Source of the DNA: an uncultured Ruminococcus sp.
Lineage (GTDB): Bacteria; Bacillota; Clostridia; Oscillospirales; Ruminococcaceae
Direction of reading: 5' to 3'
Assembly (NCBI RefSeq): GCF_937915125.1
Contig: NZ_CALDMP010000021.1
Location: 54,924-118,923 of the forward strand
DNA: 64,000 nt
Positions 31,775 through 42,411 of this stretch are shown here, piece after piece. Below the pieces are notes generated by a model that saw only the letters and a program-made list of their open reading frames with translations, did not search any database and was not told the DNA's origin. Position 1 is the stretch's first letter. Each line of letters begins with the position of its first letter. Both the position numbers and the translations under genes were made by a program.

Positions 31775-34700
31775 ATGGATAATTACAGAACACAGGAGCC
31801 ATTTGCAAAGAATGGTCTGTATGATCCACGTTTTGAACATGAAAACTGCGGTATCGGTGCCGTTGTCAACATGAGTGGCGAGACTGACCGCAAGGTAGTT
31901 GACAGCGCACTGCGCATTGTCGAAACGCTGGAGCACAGAGCCGGTAAGGATGCCGAGGGTAAGACCGGTGATGGCGTCGGTATTCTGCTCCAGATCTCGC
32001 ACACCTATTTTTCAAAGGTTGCAAAAGAGGCTGGTATTCCCATCGGCGATAAGCGGGAATATGGTATCGGTATGTTTTTCTTCCCCCAGTCGGAGGAAAA
32101 ATATCAGAATGCAATGCAGACCTTTGAGGATGTATTGAAAGAAGAAAAGCTGGAATTCCTCGGCTGGCGTGAAGTACCGGTAAATCCGGACGTACTAGGC
32201 ACAAAGGCACTGGATAGTATGCCCCATATTATGCAGGCATTCATCAAAAAGCCGGAGGATTGCGCCAAGGGTCTGGAATTCGACCGGAAGCTCTATATTG
32301 CCCGGATGGTCTTTGAAAAGCGGAATAAGGAGACCTATGTGGTTTCCTGCTCCAGCCGTACCATTGTATATAAAGGTATGTTCCTGGTAAATCAGCTCCG
32401 TCTGTTCTATGATGATCTGAACAGCCCGGATTATCATTCTGCTATCGGTATTGTTCACTCCCGTTTCAGCACCAATACCAATCCCAGCTGGCAGCGTTCT
32501 CATCCGAACCGCATGATGGTACACAACGGTGAGATCAATACCATTACCGGTAACGTGGATAAGATGCTCAGCCGAGAATCCATTCTCCACTGCAAAGCCC
32601 TGGACGAACGCATGAAGGATATTCTGCCCATGCTGGACGTAACTGGTTCCGACTCGGCACGTCTGGATAATACTCTGGAATTCATGACCATGTCCGGTAT
32701 GGATTTGCCTCTGGCGGTCATGATGACCATTCCTGAGCCGTGGCAGCATATTCCCACTATGAGCCGTGAAAAGCGTGCATTTTATCAGTATTACGCAACT
32801 ATGATGGAACCTTGGGACGGTCCTGCTTCCATTATCTTTACAGACGGTGATGTTATGGGTGCAGTCCTCGACCGGAATGGTCTGCGTCCGTCCCGGTATT
32901 ATGTCACAGACGATGGCTATCTGATCCTCTCCTCTGAGGTCGGTGCACTGGATGATATCCCGGCAGAGAAGATCATCAAGAAAGAACGTCTCCATCCGGG
33001 TAAAATGCTCCTGGTAGATACCGTGCAGGGCAAGCTTATTGATGATGATACTCTGAAAAATTACTACGCAAAGCGTCAACCCTACGGCGAATGGCTTGAT
33101 CATAATCTGTTTGAACTGCGGGAGCTGACCATCCCCAACAAGCGTCCCTTCCGTCATGGCGGCAAGGAACTGCTGTGCCTCCAGCGTGCGTTCGGCTATG
33201 ATTATGACTCCCTGTATCATGTCATGGTGCCTATGGCACTGAACGGCGGCGAACCGACTTCCGCAATGGGTACCGATACGCCCATTCCAGCAATGTCCAG
33301 AAAGAATCCGCCTCTGTTCGATTATTTCAAGCAGCTGTTCGCACAGGTAACCAATCCGCCCATCGATTCCATCCGGGAATCGGTTATCACGGACACGACA
33401 GTATATCTGGGTGTTGCTGGCAATATCCTGGAAGAGGATGAGCGCAACTGCCGTGTTCTGAAGGTGAACAATCCAATTCTGACCAATCTGGATCTCATGA
33501 AGATTCGTGATATGAAGATCGAAGGTCTGAAAACCGCTGATATCTCCATGCTGTATACTAAGGATGTACCTCTGCACGATGCCATTGAGCATCTGTATGA
33601 GCAGGCAGAAGCAGCCCATGCAGACGGTGCAACGATCCTGATCCTCACAGACCGTGGCGTAGACCGTGATCACCTGGCAATTCCGTCTTTGCTGGCAGTT
33701 GCAGCACTGGAGACCTATCTGGTAAAGACCAGAAAGAATACAGCGATCTCCCTTATTATCGAAACAGCAGAGCCCTGCGAAGTACACCATTTTGCAACAC
33801 TTCTTGGTTTCGGTGCAAGCGCGGTCAATCCCTATTTGGCACTGGATTCCTTGTACGATATGATCAACCGTGGTCTGGTGGATAAGGACTATTCTCAGGC
33901 AAGCAAGGCGTATATCGACGCAGTTGTTTCCGGTATTGTCAAGATCGCTTCGAAAATGGGTATTTCCACCATCCAGTCCTATCAGGGTTCCAAGATCTTT
34001 GAGGCACTGGGTATCAGCGAAAGCGTAATGCATGAATTCTTCCCGGATACTGTCAGCCGTGTCGGCGGTATTGATCTGGATGATATTGCAAAGCGCAGTA
34101 TGGAAATGCACGAGAACGCATTTGATCCCAACGATCTGGGTATGGATGAGGGATTGCGCAGTGTGGGCTGGCATAAAGCGCGCAGCAACCAGGAGGATCA
34201 CCTGTACAATCCGGAGACCATCCATCTGCTCCAGCAGGCAACCTGGCGAGATGATTATAATCTGTTCAAACAGTATTCTGCATGTGTCAACGCAGAGGAT
34301 CGGCATGTGACGCTCCGCAGCACCCTGGACTTCCGGTTTGCAGAGGACGGCGGTATCCCTATGGAAGAGGTAGAGAGTGTCGAGTCTATTATGCGTCGCT
34401 TCAAGACAGGTGCTATGTCCTACGGCTCCATTTCTCAGGAGGCACACGAGTGTATGGCGATTGCCATGAACCGTATCGGCGGCAAGTCCAACAGCGGTGA
34501 GGGCGGCGAAGATCTGGAACGTATCGTCACTTCCGGCAGCGCAGTCGATAAGTGCTCTGCCATCAAGCAGGTGGCATCCGGACGGTTCGGCGTAACGTCC
34601 AAGTATCTGACCTCTGCAAAGGAGATTCAGATCAAGATGGCACAGGGTGCAAAGCCCGGCGAGGGCGGCCATCTGCCGGCAAAGAAGGTTTATCCCTGGA

Positions 34701-36343
34701 TCGCAAAGACAAGACATTCCACACCGGGTGTTGCCCTGATCTCTCCGCCGCCGCACCATGATATCTACTCCATCGAGGATCTGGCGCAGCTGATCTATGA
34801 TTTGAAAAATGCCAATAAAAAGGCGAGAATTTCCGTAAAGCTGGTATCTGAAGCAGGTGTCGGCACCATTGCTGCCGGTGTTGCAAAGGCAGGCGCAGGC
34901 GTCATCCTGATCTCCGGTTATGACGGCGGTACCGGTGCAGCGCCCAGCAGTTCCATTCACAATGCAGGTCTTCCCTGGGAACTGGGATTGGCAGAGACAC
35001 ACCAGACACTGATCCAGAACAATCTACGTTCAAAGGTTGTAATCGAAACAGACGGTAAGATGATGACCGGACGTGACGTTGTTATTGCCGCACTGCTGGG
35101 TGCAGAGGAATACGGCTTTGCCACAGCACCCCTGGTAACCATGGGCTGCGTTATGATGCGTGTCTGCAATCTGGATACCTGTCCGGCAGGTGTTGCCACA
35201 CAGAATCCGGAGCTGCGGAAGCGTTTCCGCGGAAAGCCGGAGTATGTTATCAACTTCATGCGGTTCATTGCCCAGGAAATGCGGGAATACATGGCAAAGT
35301 TGGGCATTCATACCGTAGATGAACTCATCGGTCGTTCTGATCTGCTGGTACAGAAGCAGTACCCGGCAGGCAGCCGTGAGAGCAAGATCGACATGTCCCG
35401 CATCCTGACCAATCCCTATGCAAAGCCGGAGAGCGATGTCAAGATGCACTTTGTACCGGAAGATGTATTCGATTTCAAGTTGGGCGAGACCATTGATGAA
35501 ACCGTGATCATTCCGGAGATGAAGGAAGCACTGGCAAAGAAAAAGCACAAGGAGATCAGCATCAATGTCAGCAACCTGAACCGTGCACTGGGTACGCTGT
35601 TTGGTGCAGAGATCACCCGGAAATATTATAACACCCTGGACGATGATACCTATGTGGTACATTGTACCGGTGCAGGCGGACAGAGCTTCGGTGCATTTAT
35701 TCCGAAGGGTCTGACTCTTGCACTGGAAGGTGACAGCAATGACTACTTCGGAAAGGGACTTTCCGGCGGTAAGCTGGCAGTGTTCCCGCCCAAGGGTTCC
35801 CAGTTCAAGGAAGATGAAAATATTATTATTGGTAACGTGGCACTCTTCGGTGCAACCAGCGGTAAGGCGTTCATCAACGGCGTTGCCGGTGAGCGCTTCT
35901 GCGTCAGAAATTCCGGTGCATCCGTTGTTGTAGAAGGAGTGGGCGAGCATGGCTGCGAATATATGACCGGCGGCTGTGCAGTGATCCTGGGCGAAGTGGG
36001 CAAGAACTTTGCAGCTGGTATGAGCGGCGGTATTGCCTACGTGCTGGATCGGGAAAATGATCTGTACACCAAGCTGAACAAGTCACTCGTTGGTTTCAGC
36101 AGCGTCACAAGACCGGAGGATATCGCACAGCTTCGTGGTCTCATTGAAGAGCATGTGGCATGGACAGATTCGGCACTTGGCAAGGAGATTCTGGCGGACT
36201 TCGAGGGTTATCTGCCCCAGTTCAAGAAGATTGTACCGCATGATTATGCAAAGATGTTGGACAGCATTGCAGTGTTCCAGGCGGAGGGCATGAGCCGGGA
36301 AGAAGCACAGATCGAGGCATTCTATGCCAATACGAGAAATTAA
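31775..36343 (+). CDS. gltB: Glutamate synthase large subunit GltB
   Basis: A 1522-residue enzyme that makes two glutamates from glutamine and 2-oxoglutarate. An N-terminal glutaminase domain has the nucleophile Cys in HENCGIGAVV (about residue 23), which is normally exposed by removal of a short propeptide. The central domain, FMN-binding synthase barrel (KPGEGGHLPAKKV and GYDGGTGAAPSSS) and C-terminal GXGXG helix (GGCAVILGEVGKNF, GGIAYV) follow in the usual order. The iron-sulfur cysteines are in MGCVMMRVCNLDTCPAG. The ATG has GGGAG upstream. The partner gltD follows after 14 bases. Confidence 0.96.
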   Translation: MDNYRTQEPFAKNGLYDPRFEHENCGIGAVVNMSGETDRKVVDSALRIVETLEHRAGKDAEGKTGDGVGILLQISHTYFSKVAKEAGIPIGDKREYGIGMFFFPQSEEKYQNAMQTFEDVLKEEKLEFLGWREVPVNPDVLGTKALDSMPHIMQAFIKKPEDCAKGLEFDRKLYIARMVFEKRNKETYVVSCSSRTIVYKGMFLVNQLRLFYDDLNSPDYHSAIGIVHSRFSTNTNPSWQRSHPNRMMVHNGEINTITGNVDKMLSRESILHCKALDERMKDILPMLDVTGSDSARLDNTLEFMTMSGMDLPLAVMMTIPEPWQHIPTMSREKRAFYQYYATMMEPWDGPASIIFTDGDVMGAVLDRNGLRPSRYYVTDDGYLILSSEVGALDDIPAEKIIKKERLHPGKMLLVDTVQGKLIDDDTLKNYYAKRQPYGEWLDHNLFELRELTIPNKRPFRHGGKELLCLQRAFGYDYDSLYHVMVPMALNGGEPTSAMGTDTPIPAMSRKNPPLFDYFKQLFAQVTNPPIDSIRESVITDTTVYLGVAGNILEEDERNCRVLKVNNPILTNLDLMKIRDMKIEGLKTADISMLYTKDVPLHDAIEHLYEQAEAAHADGATILILTDRGVDRDHLAIPSLLAVAALETYLVKTRKNTAISLIIETAEPCEVHHFATLLGFGASAVNPYLALDSLYDMINRGLVDKDYSQASKAYIDAVVSGIVKIASKMGISTIQSYQGSKIFEALGISESVMHEFFPDTVSRVGGIDLDDIAKRSMEMHENAFDPNDLGMDEGLRSVGWHKARSNQEDHLYNPETIHLLQQATWRDDYNLFKQYSACVNAEDRHVTLRSTLDFRFAEDGGIPMEEVESVESIMRRFKTGAMSYGSISQEAHECMAIAMNRIGGKSNSGEGGEDLERIVTSGSAVDKCSAIKQVASGRFGVTSKYLTSAKEIQIKMAQGAKPGEGGHLPAKKVYPWIAKTRHSTPGVALISPPPHHDIYSIEDLAQLIYDLKNANKKARISVKLVSEAGVGTIAAGVAKAGAGVILISGYDGGTGAAPSSSIHNAGLPWELGLAETHQTLIQNNLRSKVVIETDGKMMTGRDVVIAALLGAEEYGFATAPLVTMGCVMMRVCNLDTCPAGVATQNPELRKRFRGKPEYVINFMRFIAQEMREYMAKLGIHTVDELIGRSDLLVQKQYPAGSRESKIDMSRILTNPYAKPESDVKMHFVPEDVFDFKLGETIDETVIIPEMKEALAKKKHKEISINVSNLNRALGTLFGAEITRKYYNTLDDDTYVVHCTGAGGQSFGAFIPKGLTLALEGDSNDYFGKGLSGGKLAVFPPKGSQFKEDENIIIGNVALFGATSGKAFINGVAGERFCVRNSGASVVVEGVGEHGCEYMTGGCAVILGEVGKNFAAGMSGGIAYVLDRENDLYTKLNKSLVGFSSVTRPEDIAQLRGLIEEHVAWTDSALGKEILADFEGYLPQFKKIVPHDYAKMLDSIAVFQAEGMSREEAQIEAFYANTRN

Positions 36344-36357
36344 CAGGAGGAACGATC

Positions 36358-37845
36358 ATGGGAAAATCAACTGGATTTCTCGAATATGAGAGAGTCGAAA
36401 ATGCGGGACAGGAGCCGCTGGAACGAATCAAGACCTATCGTGAATTCCACACGCCCCTTTCGGACGAAGAGCGTCAGAAGCAGGGTGCACGTTGTATGGA
36501 ATGCGGCGTTCCGTTCTGTCAGGCAGGAAAGCCGATTTTTGGCATGGTTTCTGGATGTCCGCTGAACAATCTGTGCCCGGAGTGGAATGATTTGGTATAC
36601 AAGGGCTTCTGGGATGAAGCAGCAGATCGTCTGCTGCTGACAAACTGTTTCCCGGAATTCACCTCCCGTGTCTGCCCGGCACTTTGCGAAAAAGCATGTA
36701 CCTGCGGTCTCTATGACGATCCGGTGACAGTCAAGGAAAATGAATATGCCATTATTGAAAAGGCATTTGCCAGTGGACACATCAAGCCCAATCCGCCCAA
36801 GGTACGCACAGGAAAGCGTGTTGCAATTGTCGGCTCTGGTCCGTCAGGTCTGGCGGCTGCATTGCAGCTGAATAAGCGTGGACATCATGTCACCGTATTT
36901 GAGCGGGAAGACCGTGTGGGCGGCCTGCTGATGTACGGTATCCCCAATATGAAGCTGGAAAAGACAGTGGTACAGCGCCGTGTGGATATGATGGAAGCCG
37001 AAGGCGTGGAGTTCCGCACAGGTGTGGATGTGGGAAAGGATATCACCGCTGCGCAGCTGCTGAAAGAATATGATGCAGTTGTCCTGGCGTGCGGTTCTTC
37101 CAATCCCCGGAATATCACAGCAGAGGGACGGGATGCAGATGGTATCTACTATGCAGTAGATTTCCTGAAAGCGACTACAAAGAGCCTGATCAATTCCAAC
37201 CTGTCAGACGGTTACTATATCAGCGCTAAGTATAAGAATGTCATTGTCATCGGTGGCGGTGATACGGGTAATGACTGCGTCGGCACAGCCATCCGTCACG
37301 GCTGCAAATCCGTGGTACAGCTGGAAATGATGCCGAAGCTGCCGGACAGCCGTGCAGAAAACAATCCCTGGCCGGAGTGGCCACGTGTCTGCAAGACAGA
37401 CTATGGTCAGGAAGAAGCAATCGCTGTCTTTGGTCATGATCCCCGGATCTATCAGACCACAGTAAAGCGTTTCATCAAGGATGACAAGAACCATGTCCGT
37501 GCGGTGGAGACCATTAAGCTCCAGTCGATGCACGATCCGAAAACCGGACGGATGCGCATGGAAGAGATCGCAGGCAGTGAGCAGATCCTGGATGCAGATC
37601 TGGTACTGATCGCAGCTGGATTCCTGGGATCACAGGCATATGTTACAGACGCTTTCGGCGTAGAACTGACGCCCCGCACCAATGTTGCAACAGAAGCTGG
37701 TCATTACAAGACCAATGTGGAAAAGGTATTCACAGCCGGCGATATGCACCGTGGGCAGTCCCTGGTGGTATGGGCGATTCGTGAGGGCAGAGAAGCCGCA
37801 CGGGAAGTGGATGAGTTCCTCATGGGCTATACCAATCTGCACTGA
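36358..37845 (+). CDS. gltD: Glutamate synthase small subunit GltD (NADPH)
   Basis: A 495-residue flavoprotein that feeds NADPH electrons to GltB. The N-terminal cysteine region [10 protein letters not shown]...GCPLNN...CPALCEKAC holds two [4Fe-4S] clusters. The FAD motif [14 protein letters not shown] is near residue 156, the NADPH motif [12 protein letters not shown] near 295, and [16 protein letters not shown] near the end. The length is normal. Ribosome site AGGAGG precedes the ATG. It is in the operon controlled by the gltB attenuator, and a terminator follows. Confidence 0.96.
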   Translation: MGKSTGFLEYERVENAGQEPLERIKTYREFHTPLSDEERQKQGARCMECGVPFCQAGKPIFGMVSGCPLNNLCPEWNDLVYKGFWDEAADRLLLTNCFPEFTSRVCPALCEKACTCGLYDDPVTVKENEYAIIEKAFASGHIKPNPPKVRTGKRVAIVGSGPSGLAAALQLNKRGHHVTVFEREDRVGGLLMYGIPNMKLEKTVVQRRVDMMEAEGVEFRTGVDVGKDITAAQLLKEYDAVVLACGSSNPRNITAEGRDADGIYYAVDFLKATTKSLINSNLSDGYYISAKYKNVIVIGGGDTGNDCVGTAIRHGCKSVVQLEMMPKLPDSRAENNPWPEWPRVCKTDYGQEEAIAVFGHDPRIYQTTVKRFIKDDKNHVRAVETIKLQSMHDPKTGRMRMEEIAGSEQILDADLVLIAAGFLGSQAYVTDAFGVELTPRTNVATEAGHYKTNVEKVFTAGDMHRGQSLVVWAIREGREAAREVDEFLMGYTNLH

Positions 37846-37878
37846 TTGCGGAACAGAAACATATATAACAGAAGACAG

Positions 37879-37909
37879 GCAGACTGCACAAAAAATGCGG
37901 TCTGCTTTT
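37879..37909 (+). terminator. Terminator after gltD
   Basis: GCAGACTGC pairs with GCGGTCTGC (one wobble) around a 9-base A-rich loop, then T4. Confidence 0.8.
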
Positions 37910-37912
37910 CCT

Positions 37913-37941
37913 TTGCAATTTGGCGGAAAGTGTGGTATAAT
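37913..37941 (+). promoter_or_regulatory. Promoter of the tRNA-like gene
   Basis: TTGCAA-N17-TATAAT, about 55 bases before the tRNA-like sequence. Confidence 0.7.
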
Positions 37942-37995
37942 GAAGGTGTATCAGGAAAATGCGAAAAACCAAAAACCAGGATTTACAATAAGAAA

Positions 37996-38072
37996 GCGGA
38001 GATGGCTCATCGGATGGAGTGCCCTTATTTGTTAACAGAGGCACACGGGTTCGACTCCCAGGCTCCGCACCA
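37996..38072 (+). tRNA. Degenerate tRNA-Asn-like gene (anticodon GTT if functional)
   Basis: A 77-base unit with acceptor GCGGAG/CTCCGC, D arm GCTC/GAGT, a standard T loop (GGGTTCGACTCCC) and encoded CCA. The loop TTGTTAA would give anticodon GTT (Asn). However, two of five anticodon-stem pairs, two of five T-stem pairs and the seventh acceptor pair are mismatched. It has its own promoter, so it may be a decaying tRNA, or a transcribed tRNA-like RNA with another role. The exact identity is uncertain. Confidence 0.45.
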
Positions 38073-38165
38073 TTTAGTAGGTTATTGTGAATCCGTCTTA
38101 GACAGATTAAACTGGAGTAACAATTTTTGAAAAATAGAATCTATTCAGAAAGGAAAGAATTCAAC

Positions 38166-38801
38166 ATGACCAAAAAAGAACGTGCCCTCCGTGCCTGCGA
38201 GACGCTGGAACAGGTCTATCCCGAGGCAACCTGCGCTTTGAAATACGAAAAACCATACGAGCTGCTCATTGCTGTGCGGCTGTCTGCCCAATGCACCGAT
38301 GCCCGGGTGAATCTCGTGACGCCGAAGCTATTTGCAGCATATCCCACCCTGGAAGACTTTGCGGCAGCGGACATTGCCGATCTGGAGGAAATTGTGCGTC
38401 CCTGTGGATTTTACCACATGAAAGCCAAAAGCATCAAGGAAATGGCAGGGCAGCTGCTGGAAAACTACAACGGCGTTGTCCCGGATACCATGGAGGAATT
38501 GCTCACCCTGTCCGGCGTGGGACGTAAGACGGCAAATCTCATCCTGGGAGATGTCTACGGAAAGCCGGCAATTGTGGCGGATACCCATTTTATCCGCATT
38601 ACTGGCAGACTGGGATTGACCAAGAGCAAGGATCCGGTACAGGTGGAACGTGACTTGAGACCTCTCGTGCCGCCAGAACGATCCTCGGACTTCTGTCACC
38701 GTATCGTCTGGTTCGGACGGGATACCTGCCGTGCCCGGAAACCTCAGTGCAAGGGATGCCCTATGGCAGAATTTTGTCCTTCCTGCGAAGAAAAAGTGTA
38801 A
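38166..38801 (+). CDS. nth: Endonuclease III (Nth)
   Basis: A 211-residue DNA glycosylase/AP lyase that removes oxidised pyrimidines. The helix-hairpin-helix is LSGVGRKTANLIL with the catalytic Lys (about residue 119-122), the catalytic Asp lies in VADTHFIRI, and the iron-sulfur loop is C-X6-C-X2-C-X5-C at the C-terminus (CRARKPQCKGCPMAEFC). Ribosome site GAAAGGAAAG precedes the chosen ATG; 13 extra upstream codons in frame lack family similarity. It lies 90 bases after the tRNA-like gene and may share its promoter. Confidence 0.95.
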   Translation: MTKKERALRACETLEQVYPEATCALKYEKPYELLIAVRLSAQCTDARVNLVTPKLFAAYPTLEDFAAADIADLEEIVRPCGFYHMKAKSIKEMAGQLLENYNGVVPDTMEELLTLSGVGRKTANLILGDVYGKPAIVADTHFIRITGRLGLTKSKDPVQVERDLRPLVPPERSSDFCHRIVWFGRDTCRARKPQCKGCPMAEFCPSCEEKV

Positions 38802-38827
38802 ATTTGTGCAGAACCCATCAAATCCTA

Positions 38828-38856
38828 TTGACAAACTGTCACGATCGTGATATACT
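38828..38856 (+). promoter_or_regulatory. Promoter of secA
   Basis: TTGACA-N17-TATACT, 37 bases before the start codon. Confidence 0.85.
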
Positions 38857-38892
38857 AGTAACTGTATAATTTGAATAAAAGGCGGTAAATCC

Positions 38893-41577
38893 ATGGGCAT
38901 TTTTAGTAAAGTATTCGGTTCCTACAGCACCCGTGAGCTTGCACGTATTGAACCGTTAAAGAACAAAGTATTGGACCTGGAAGAAGAATATAAGGCACTT
39001 TCGGATGCAGAACTGAAAGAAAAGACCAACGAATTCCGGGATCGTCTGGAGGACGGCGAGTCTCTGGAGAGCATGGAGGCAGAAGCTCTGGCAACTGTGC
39101 GTGAAGCGGCTGACCGTGTTCTGGGCAAGCGCCCGTTCCCGGTACAGATCATCGGTGCGATCGTACTGCATCAGGGCCGTATTGCCGAGATGAAGACTGG
39201 TGAAGGTAAGACTCTCGTTGCCTGCGTGGCTGCTTATCTGAATGCACTGCCGGGCAAGGGCGTACACGTTGTCACCGTCAATGACTATCTGGCAAAGACA
39301 CAGTCTGACGAAATGGGCAAGGTACTGCGATTCCTGGGTCTGACAGTTGGCTGTATTCTCCACGGTCTGAATAACGACCAGCGCCGTGCCGCCTATAACT
39401 GCGATGTTACATACGGTACCAATAACGAGCTGGGCTTTGACTATCTGCGTGATAACATGGTTATCTATAAGAAGGACAAGGTACAGCGGGAACATAACTT
39501 CGCCATCGTGGACGAGGTGGACTCCATCCTCATCGACGAAGCGAGAACGCCGCTGATCATCTCCGGTAAAGGCGATAAGTCCACTGCATTGTACGGCGTT
39601 GTGGACAAGTTTGCCAAGACCTTGGTTCCCGCAACTGTCGTAGAAATGGACGATAAGCAGGATCAGGAAGAGGTAAACGAAAACGCCGATTACATCGTGG
39701 ACGAAAAGGCAAAGACCGCTACCATCACACGCCGCGGCGTCAAGAAGGCAGAGGAATATTTTGCTGTAGAGAACCTCATGGATCCGGACAATATGACATT
39801 GCTGCATCACATCAACCAGGCGCTGAAAGCAAATGGTGTTATGCGCAAGGATATCGACTATATCGTGGAAGACGGCGAGGTTATCATCATTGATGAATTC
39901 ACCGGTCGTAAGATGCTGGGACGCCGTTTCAATGACGGTCTCCACCAGGCAATCGAAGCCAAGGAAGATGTCAAGGTCGCTCAGGAATCCAAGACTCTGG
40001 CAACCATTACATTCCAGAATTATTTCCGTCTGTACAACAAGCTGTCCGGTATGACCGGTACTGCAATGACAGAGGAAGATGAATTCCGTGAGATCTATAA
40101 GCTGGATGTTATCGCCGTGCCGACAAACCGTCCGGTACAGCGTATTGACCATACAGACCTGATCTACCGTACTGAAAAGGGTAAATATAAGGCAATTATC
40201 GAACAGATCGCAGAGTGCCACGAAAAGGGACAGCCGGTTTTGGTGGGTACCATTTCCATCGAAAAGTCGGAATTGCTCTCTTCTATGCTGAAACGCAAGG
40301 GCATCAAGCACGAGGTCCTCAATGCGAAGTATCACGCAAAGGAAGCAGAAATCGTTGCACAGGCAGGTAAGCTGGGTGCAGTTACCATTGCCACCAATAT
40401 GGCAGGTCGTGGTACCGATATTATGCTGGGCGGTAATGCGGAATTCCTGGCAAAGGCAGAAATGCGTAAGCGTGACTATCCGGAAGAGATCATCACTGAA
40501 GCCATTGGATTTGCCGATACAGATGACCAGGAGATCCTGGATGCCAGAGCCGTATATCAGGAACTGTACAAGAAGTTCGGCGAGGAAGTCAAGGAAAAGG
40601 CAGTTGCCGTAAAGGAAGCCGGCGGTCTGTATATTCTGGGTACAGAACGTCACGAATCCCGCCGTATTGATAACCAGCTGCGTGGTCGTTCCGGCCGTCA
40701 GGGTGACGAGGGTGAAAGCCGCTTCTTCCTGTCTGTGGAAGATGATTTGATGCGCATCTTTGCCGGCGATCGTCTGGAAAATATGATGCGTACACTGAAC
40801 GTGGACGAAGATACGCCCATTGAGAGCAAGGCGCTCACAAAGATCATTGAATCCTCTCAACGCAAGGTAGAGGGACGGAACTTCAATATCCGTAAGAACG
40901 TCCTGAACTACGATGATGTTATGAATACCCAGCGTGAGATCATCTACAAACAGCGTGCACAGGTTCTGGATGGTGAGGATATTCACGACAGCATCATCAA
41001 GATGATGGAGGAACTGGTAGAAGGTACTGTAAAGCAGTATATCAACGAAGAGGAAACAGATCACAATCAGTGGAATCTTGTTGGACTTCGGGATCACTTC
41101 CTGGGCTGGATCACCGAAGAGGACGATCTGAGCTACAACGAGACAGACCTTGCCGGCCTTTCCACTACGGACATTATCGAAGCACTGACAGAAAAGGCGA
41201 AGGAAATCTATCAGACAAAGGAAGACGAATACGGCGATGAGATCATGCGTGAACTGGAGCGTGTGGTTCTGCTGAAGGTTGTTGATACCAAGTGGATGGC
41301 GCACATCGACGATATGAACGAACTGAAGAAGGGTATCGGTCTGCGTGCATATGGTCAGCAGAATCCGGTTGTCGAGTATCGTTATGAGGGCTTCGAAATG
41401 TTCGATGCAATGGTAGACTCCATCCGTGAGGATACTATTCGTATGCTTCTGACAGTGAAGCTCCAGAAGAATCAGGCACCGGAGCGGGAACAGGTTTCCA
41501 AGCCGGATGCACCTAATGCAGGTGCAGATGATGGCAGCTTCGGCGGTCAGCGCCGCAATCCGAATAAAAAGCGCTGA
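38893..41577 (+). CDS. secA: Preprotein translocase ATPase SecA
   Basis: An 894-residue motor that drives secretory proteins, presumably including the dockerin enzymes of this region, through SecYEG. Walker A is MKTGEGKT (about residue 100), the DEAD-like box is [14 protein letters not shown], and the second helicase half has [15 protein letters not shown]. The PPXD, scaffold and helical wing regions are in order. The C-terminus ends in a basic Asn/Lys tail without the CXC...CH zinc motif found in many SecA proteins. Ribosome site AAGGCGG. Confidence 0.97.
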   Translation: MGIFSKVFGSYSTRELARIEPLKNKVLDLEEEYKALSDAELKEKTNEFRDRLEDGESLESMEAEALATVREAADRVLGKRPFPVQIIGAIVLHQGRIAEMKTGEGKTLVACVAAYLNALPGKGVHVVTVNDYLAKTQSDEMGKVLRFLGLTVGCILHGLNNDQRRAAYNCDVTYGTNNELGFDYLRDNMVIYKKDKVQREHNFAIVDEVDSILIDEARTPLIISGKGDKSTALYGVVDKFAKTLVPATVVEMDDKQDQEEVNENADYIVDEKAKTATITRRGVKKAEEYFAVENLMDPDNMTLLHHINQALKANGVMRKDIDYIVEDGEVIIIDEFTGRKMLGRRFNDGLHQAIEAKEDVKVAQESKTLATITFQNYFRLYNKLSGMTGTAMTEEDEFREIYKLDVIAVPTNRPVQRIDHTDLIYRTEKGKYKAIIEQIAECHEKGQPVLVGTISIEKSELLSSMLKRKGIKHEVLNAKYHAKEAEIVAQAGKLGAVTIATNMAGRGTDIMLGGNAEFLAKAEMRKRDYPEEIITEAIGFADTDDQEILDARAVYQELYKKFGEEVKEKAVAVKEAGGLYILGTERHESRRIDNQLRGRSGRQGDEGESRFFLSVEDDLMRIFAGDRLENMMRTLNVDEDTPIESKALTKIIESSQRKVEGRNFNIRKNVLNYDDVMNTQREIIYKQRAQVLDGEDIHDSIIKMMEELVEGTVKQYINEEETDHNQWNLVGLRDHFLGWITEEDDLSYNETDLAGLSTTDIIEALTEKAKEIYQTKEDEYGDEIMRELERVVLLKVVDTKWMAHIDDMNELKKGIGLRAYGQQNPVVEYRYEGFEMFDAMVDSIREDTIRMLLTVKLQKNQAPEREQVSKPDAPNAGADDGSFGGQRRNPNKKR

Positions 41578-41599
41578 GTGACCAAAACTGTATGAAGAA

Positions 41600-41638
41600 A
41601 AAACAGGGGACACGGCTTTCGCTGTGCTCCCCTGTTTT
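41600..41638 (+). terminator. Terminator after secA
   Basis: AAAACAGGGG pairs with CCCCTGTTTT, with an inner ACGGC/GCTGT helix. It lies just before the next gene's ribosome site, so the methyltransferase may depend on read-through. Confidence 0.8.
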
Positions 41639-41651
41639 GGATGGAGGACTT

Positions 41652-42410
41652 ATGGCGGAAACAGGTTATGAGACGTTTTCCTTTTACTATGACACTCTGA
41701 CGGAAAACGTAGACTATCCGGCACGTGCGGCATATCTGGACGCTCTGATCCGGGAAAATCTTCGCTCAGAGGGAAATGTTATGCTGGATTTGGCGTGCGG
41801 CACGGGTACCATGACGGAGGAAATGGCAAAGCGTGGCTATGACATGATTGGCGTGGATTATTCTGCTGGAATGCTGAGCCAGGCAATGGAGAAGAAAATC
41901 ACTCACGGACTGCCTATCCAGTATGTGCAGCAGGATATGCGTGAGTTGGAACTGTACGGTACAGTAGATGTGACCATCTGCACCCTGGATAGCTTAAACC
42001 ATCTGCCGGATCTTTCTGATGTGCAGAAGGTGTTCCAGCGTGTGGCTGATGTTACGGAACCGGGCGGTTTGTTCGTATTCGATATGAATACGCTGTACAA
42101 ACACCGGGAATTGCTGGGGAATCAGGTGTATATCTATGAGACAGACGAGGTATACTGTGTCTGGGAAAATGCCCTGCAAGAGGATGGCTGTACTGTCGAG
42201 ATTACACTGGAATTGTTCCAGTTGTGCGAGGATGGACGCTATTGTCGCCAGGAGGAAACGCTGACAGAGCGTGCCTATGCGCCGGAACAGGTGACAGCGG
42301 CTTTGTTGGAGGTTGGTTTTTCTGTTGTTGGTGTATATCATGCGGACACCAAGGAACCTCTGCGGGATGACAGCGAACGCATGGTAGTGGTTGCAAGAAA
42401 GGAAGCATAA
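41652..42410 (+). CDS. Class I SAM-dependent methyltransferase
   Basis: A 252-residue cytoplasmic Rossmann-fold methyltransferase. Motif I is MLDLACGTGTMTEEMA (about residue 40), the acidic end of strand 2 is IGVDYSAGML, and VTICTLDSLNHLPD and GGLFVFDMNT follow. The substrate is unknown; small-molecule methylation is the usual guess for this group. The ATG has GGAGG 5 bases upstream. A terminator stem lies between it and secA, and the next gene, hslO, begins 1 base after its stop. Confidence 0.85.
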   Translation: MAETGYETFSFYYDTLTENVDYPARAAYLDALIRENLRSEGNVMLDLACGTGTMTEEMAKRGYDMIGVDYSAGMLSQAMEKKITHGLPIQYVQQDMRELELYGTVDVTICTLDSLNHLPDLSDVQKVFQRVADVTEPGGLFVFDMNTLYKHRELLGNQVYIYETDEVYCVWENALQEDGCTVEITLELFQLCEDGRYCRQEETLTERAYAPEQVTAALLEVGFSVVGVYHADTKEPLRDDSERMVVVARKEA

Positions 42411-42411
42411 T

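Noticed and set aside
32195..35002. Long open minus-strand frame opposite gltB
   Set aside because: Same antisense effect; gltB itself is complete and motif-rich. No ribosome site or family match on the minus strand.
38956..41613. Long open minus-strand frame opposite secA
   Set aside because: Shadow of the intact secA coding strand.
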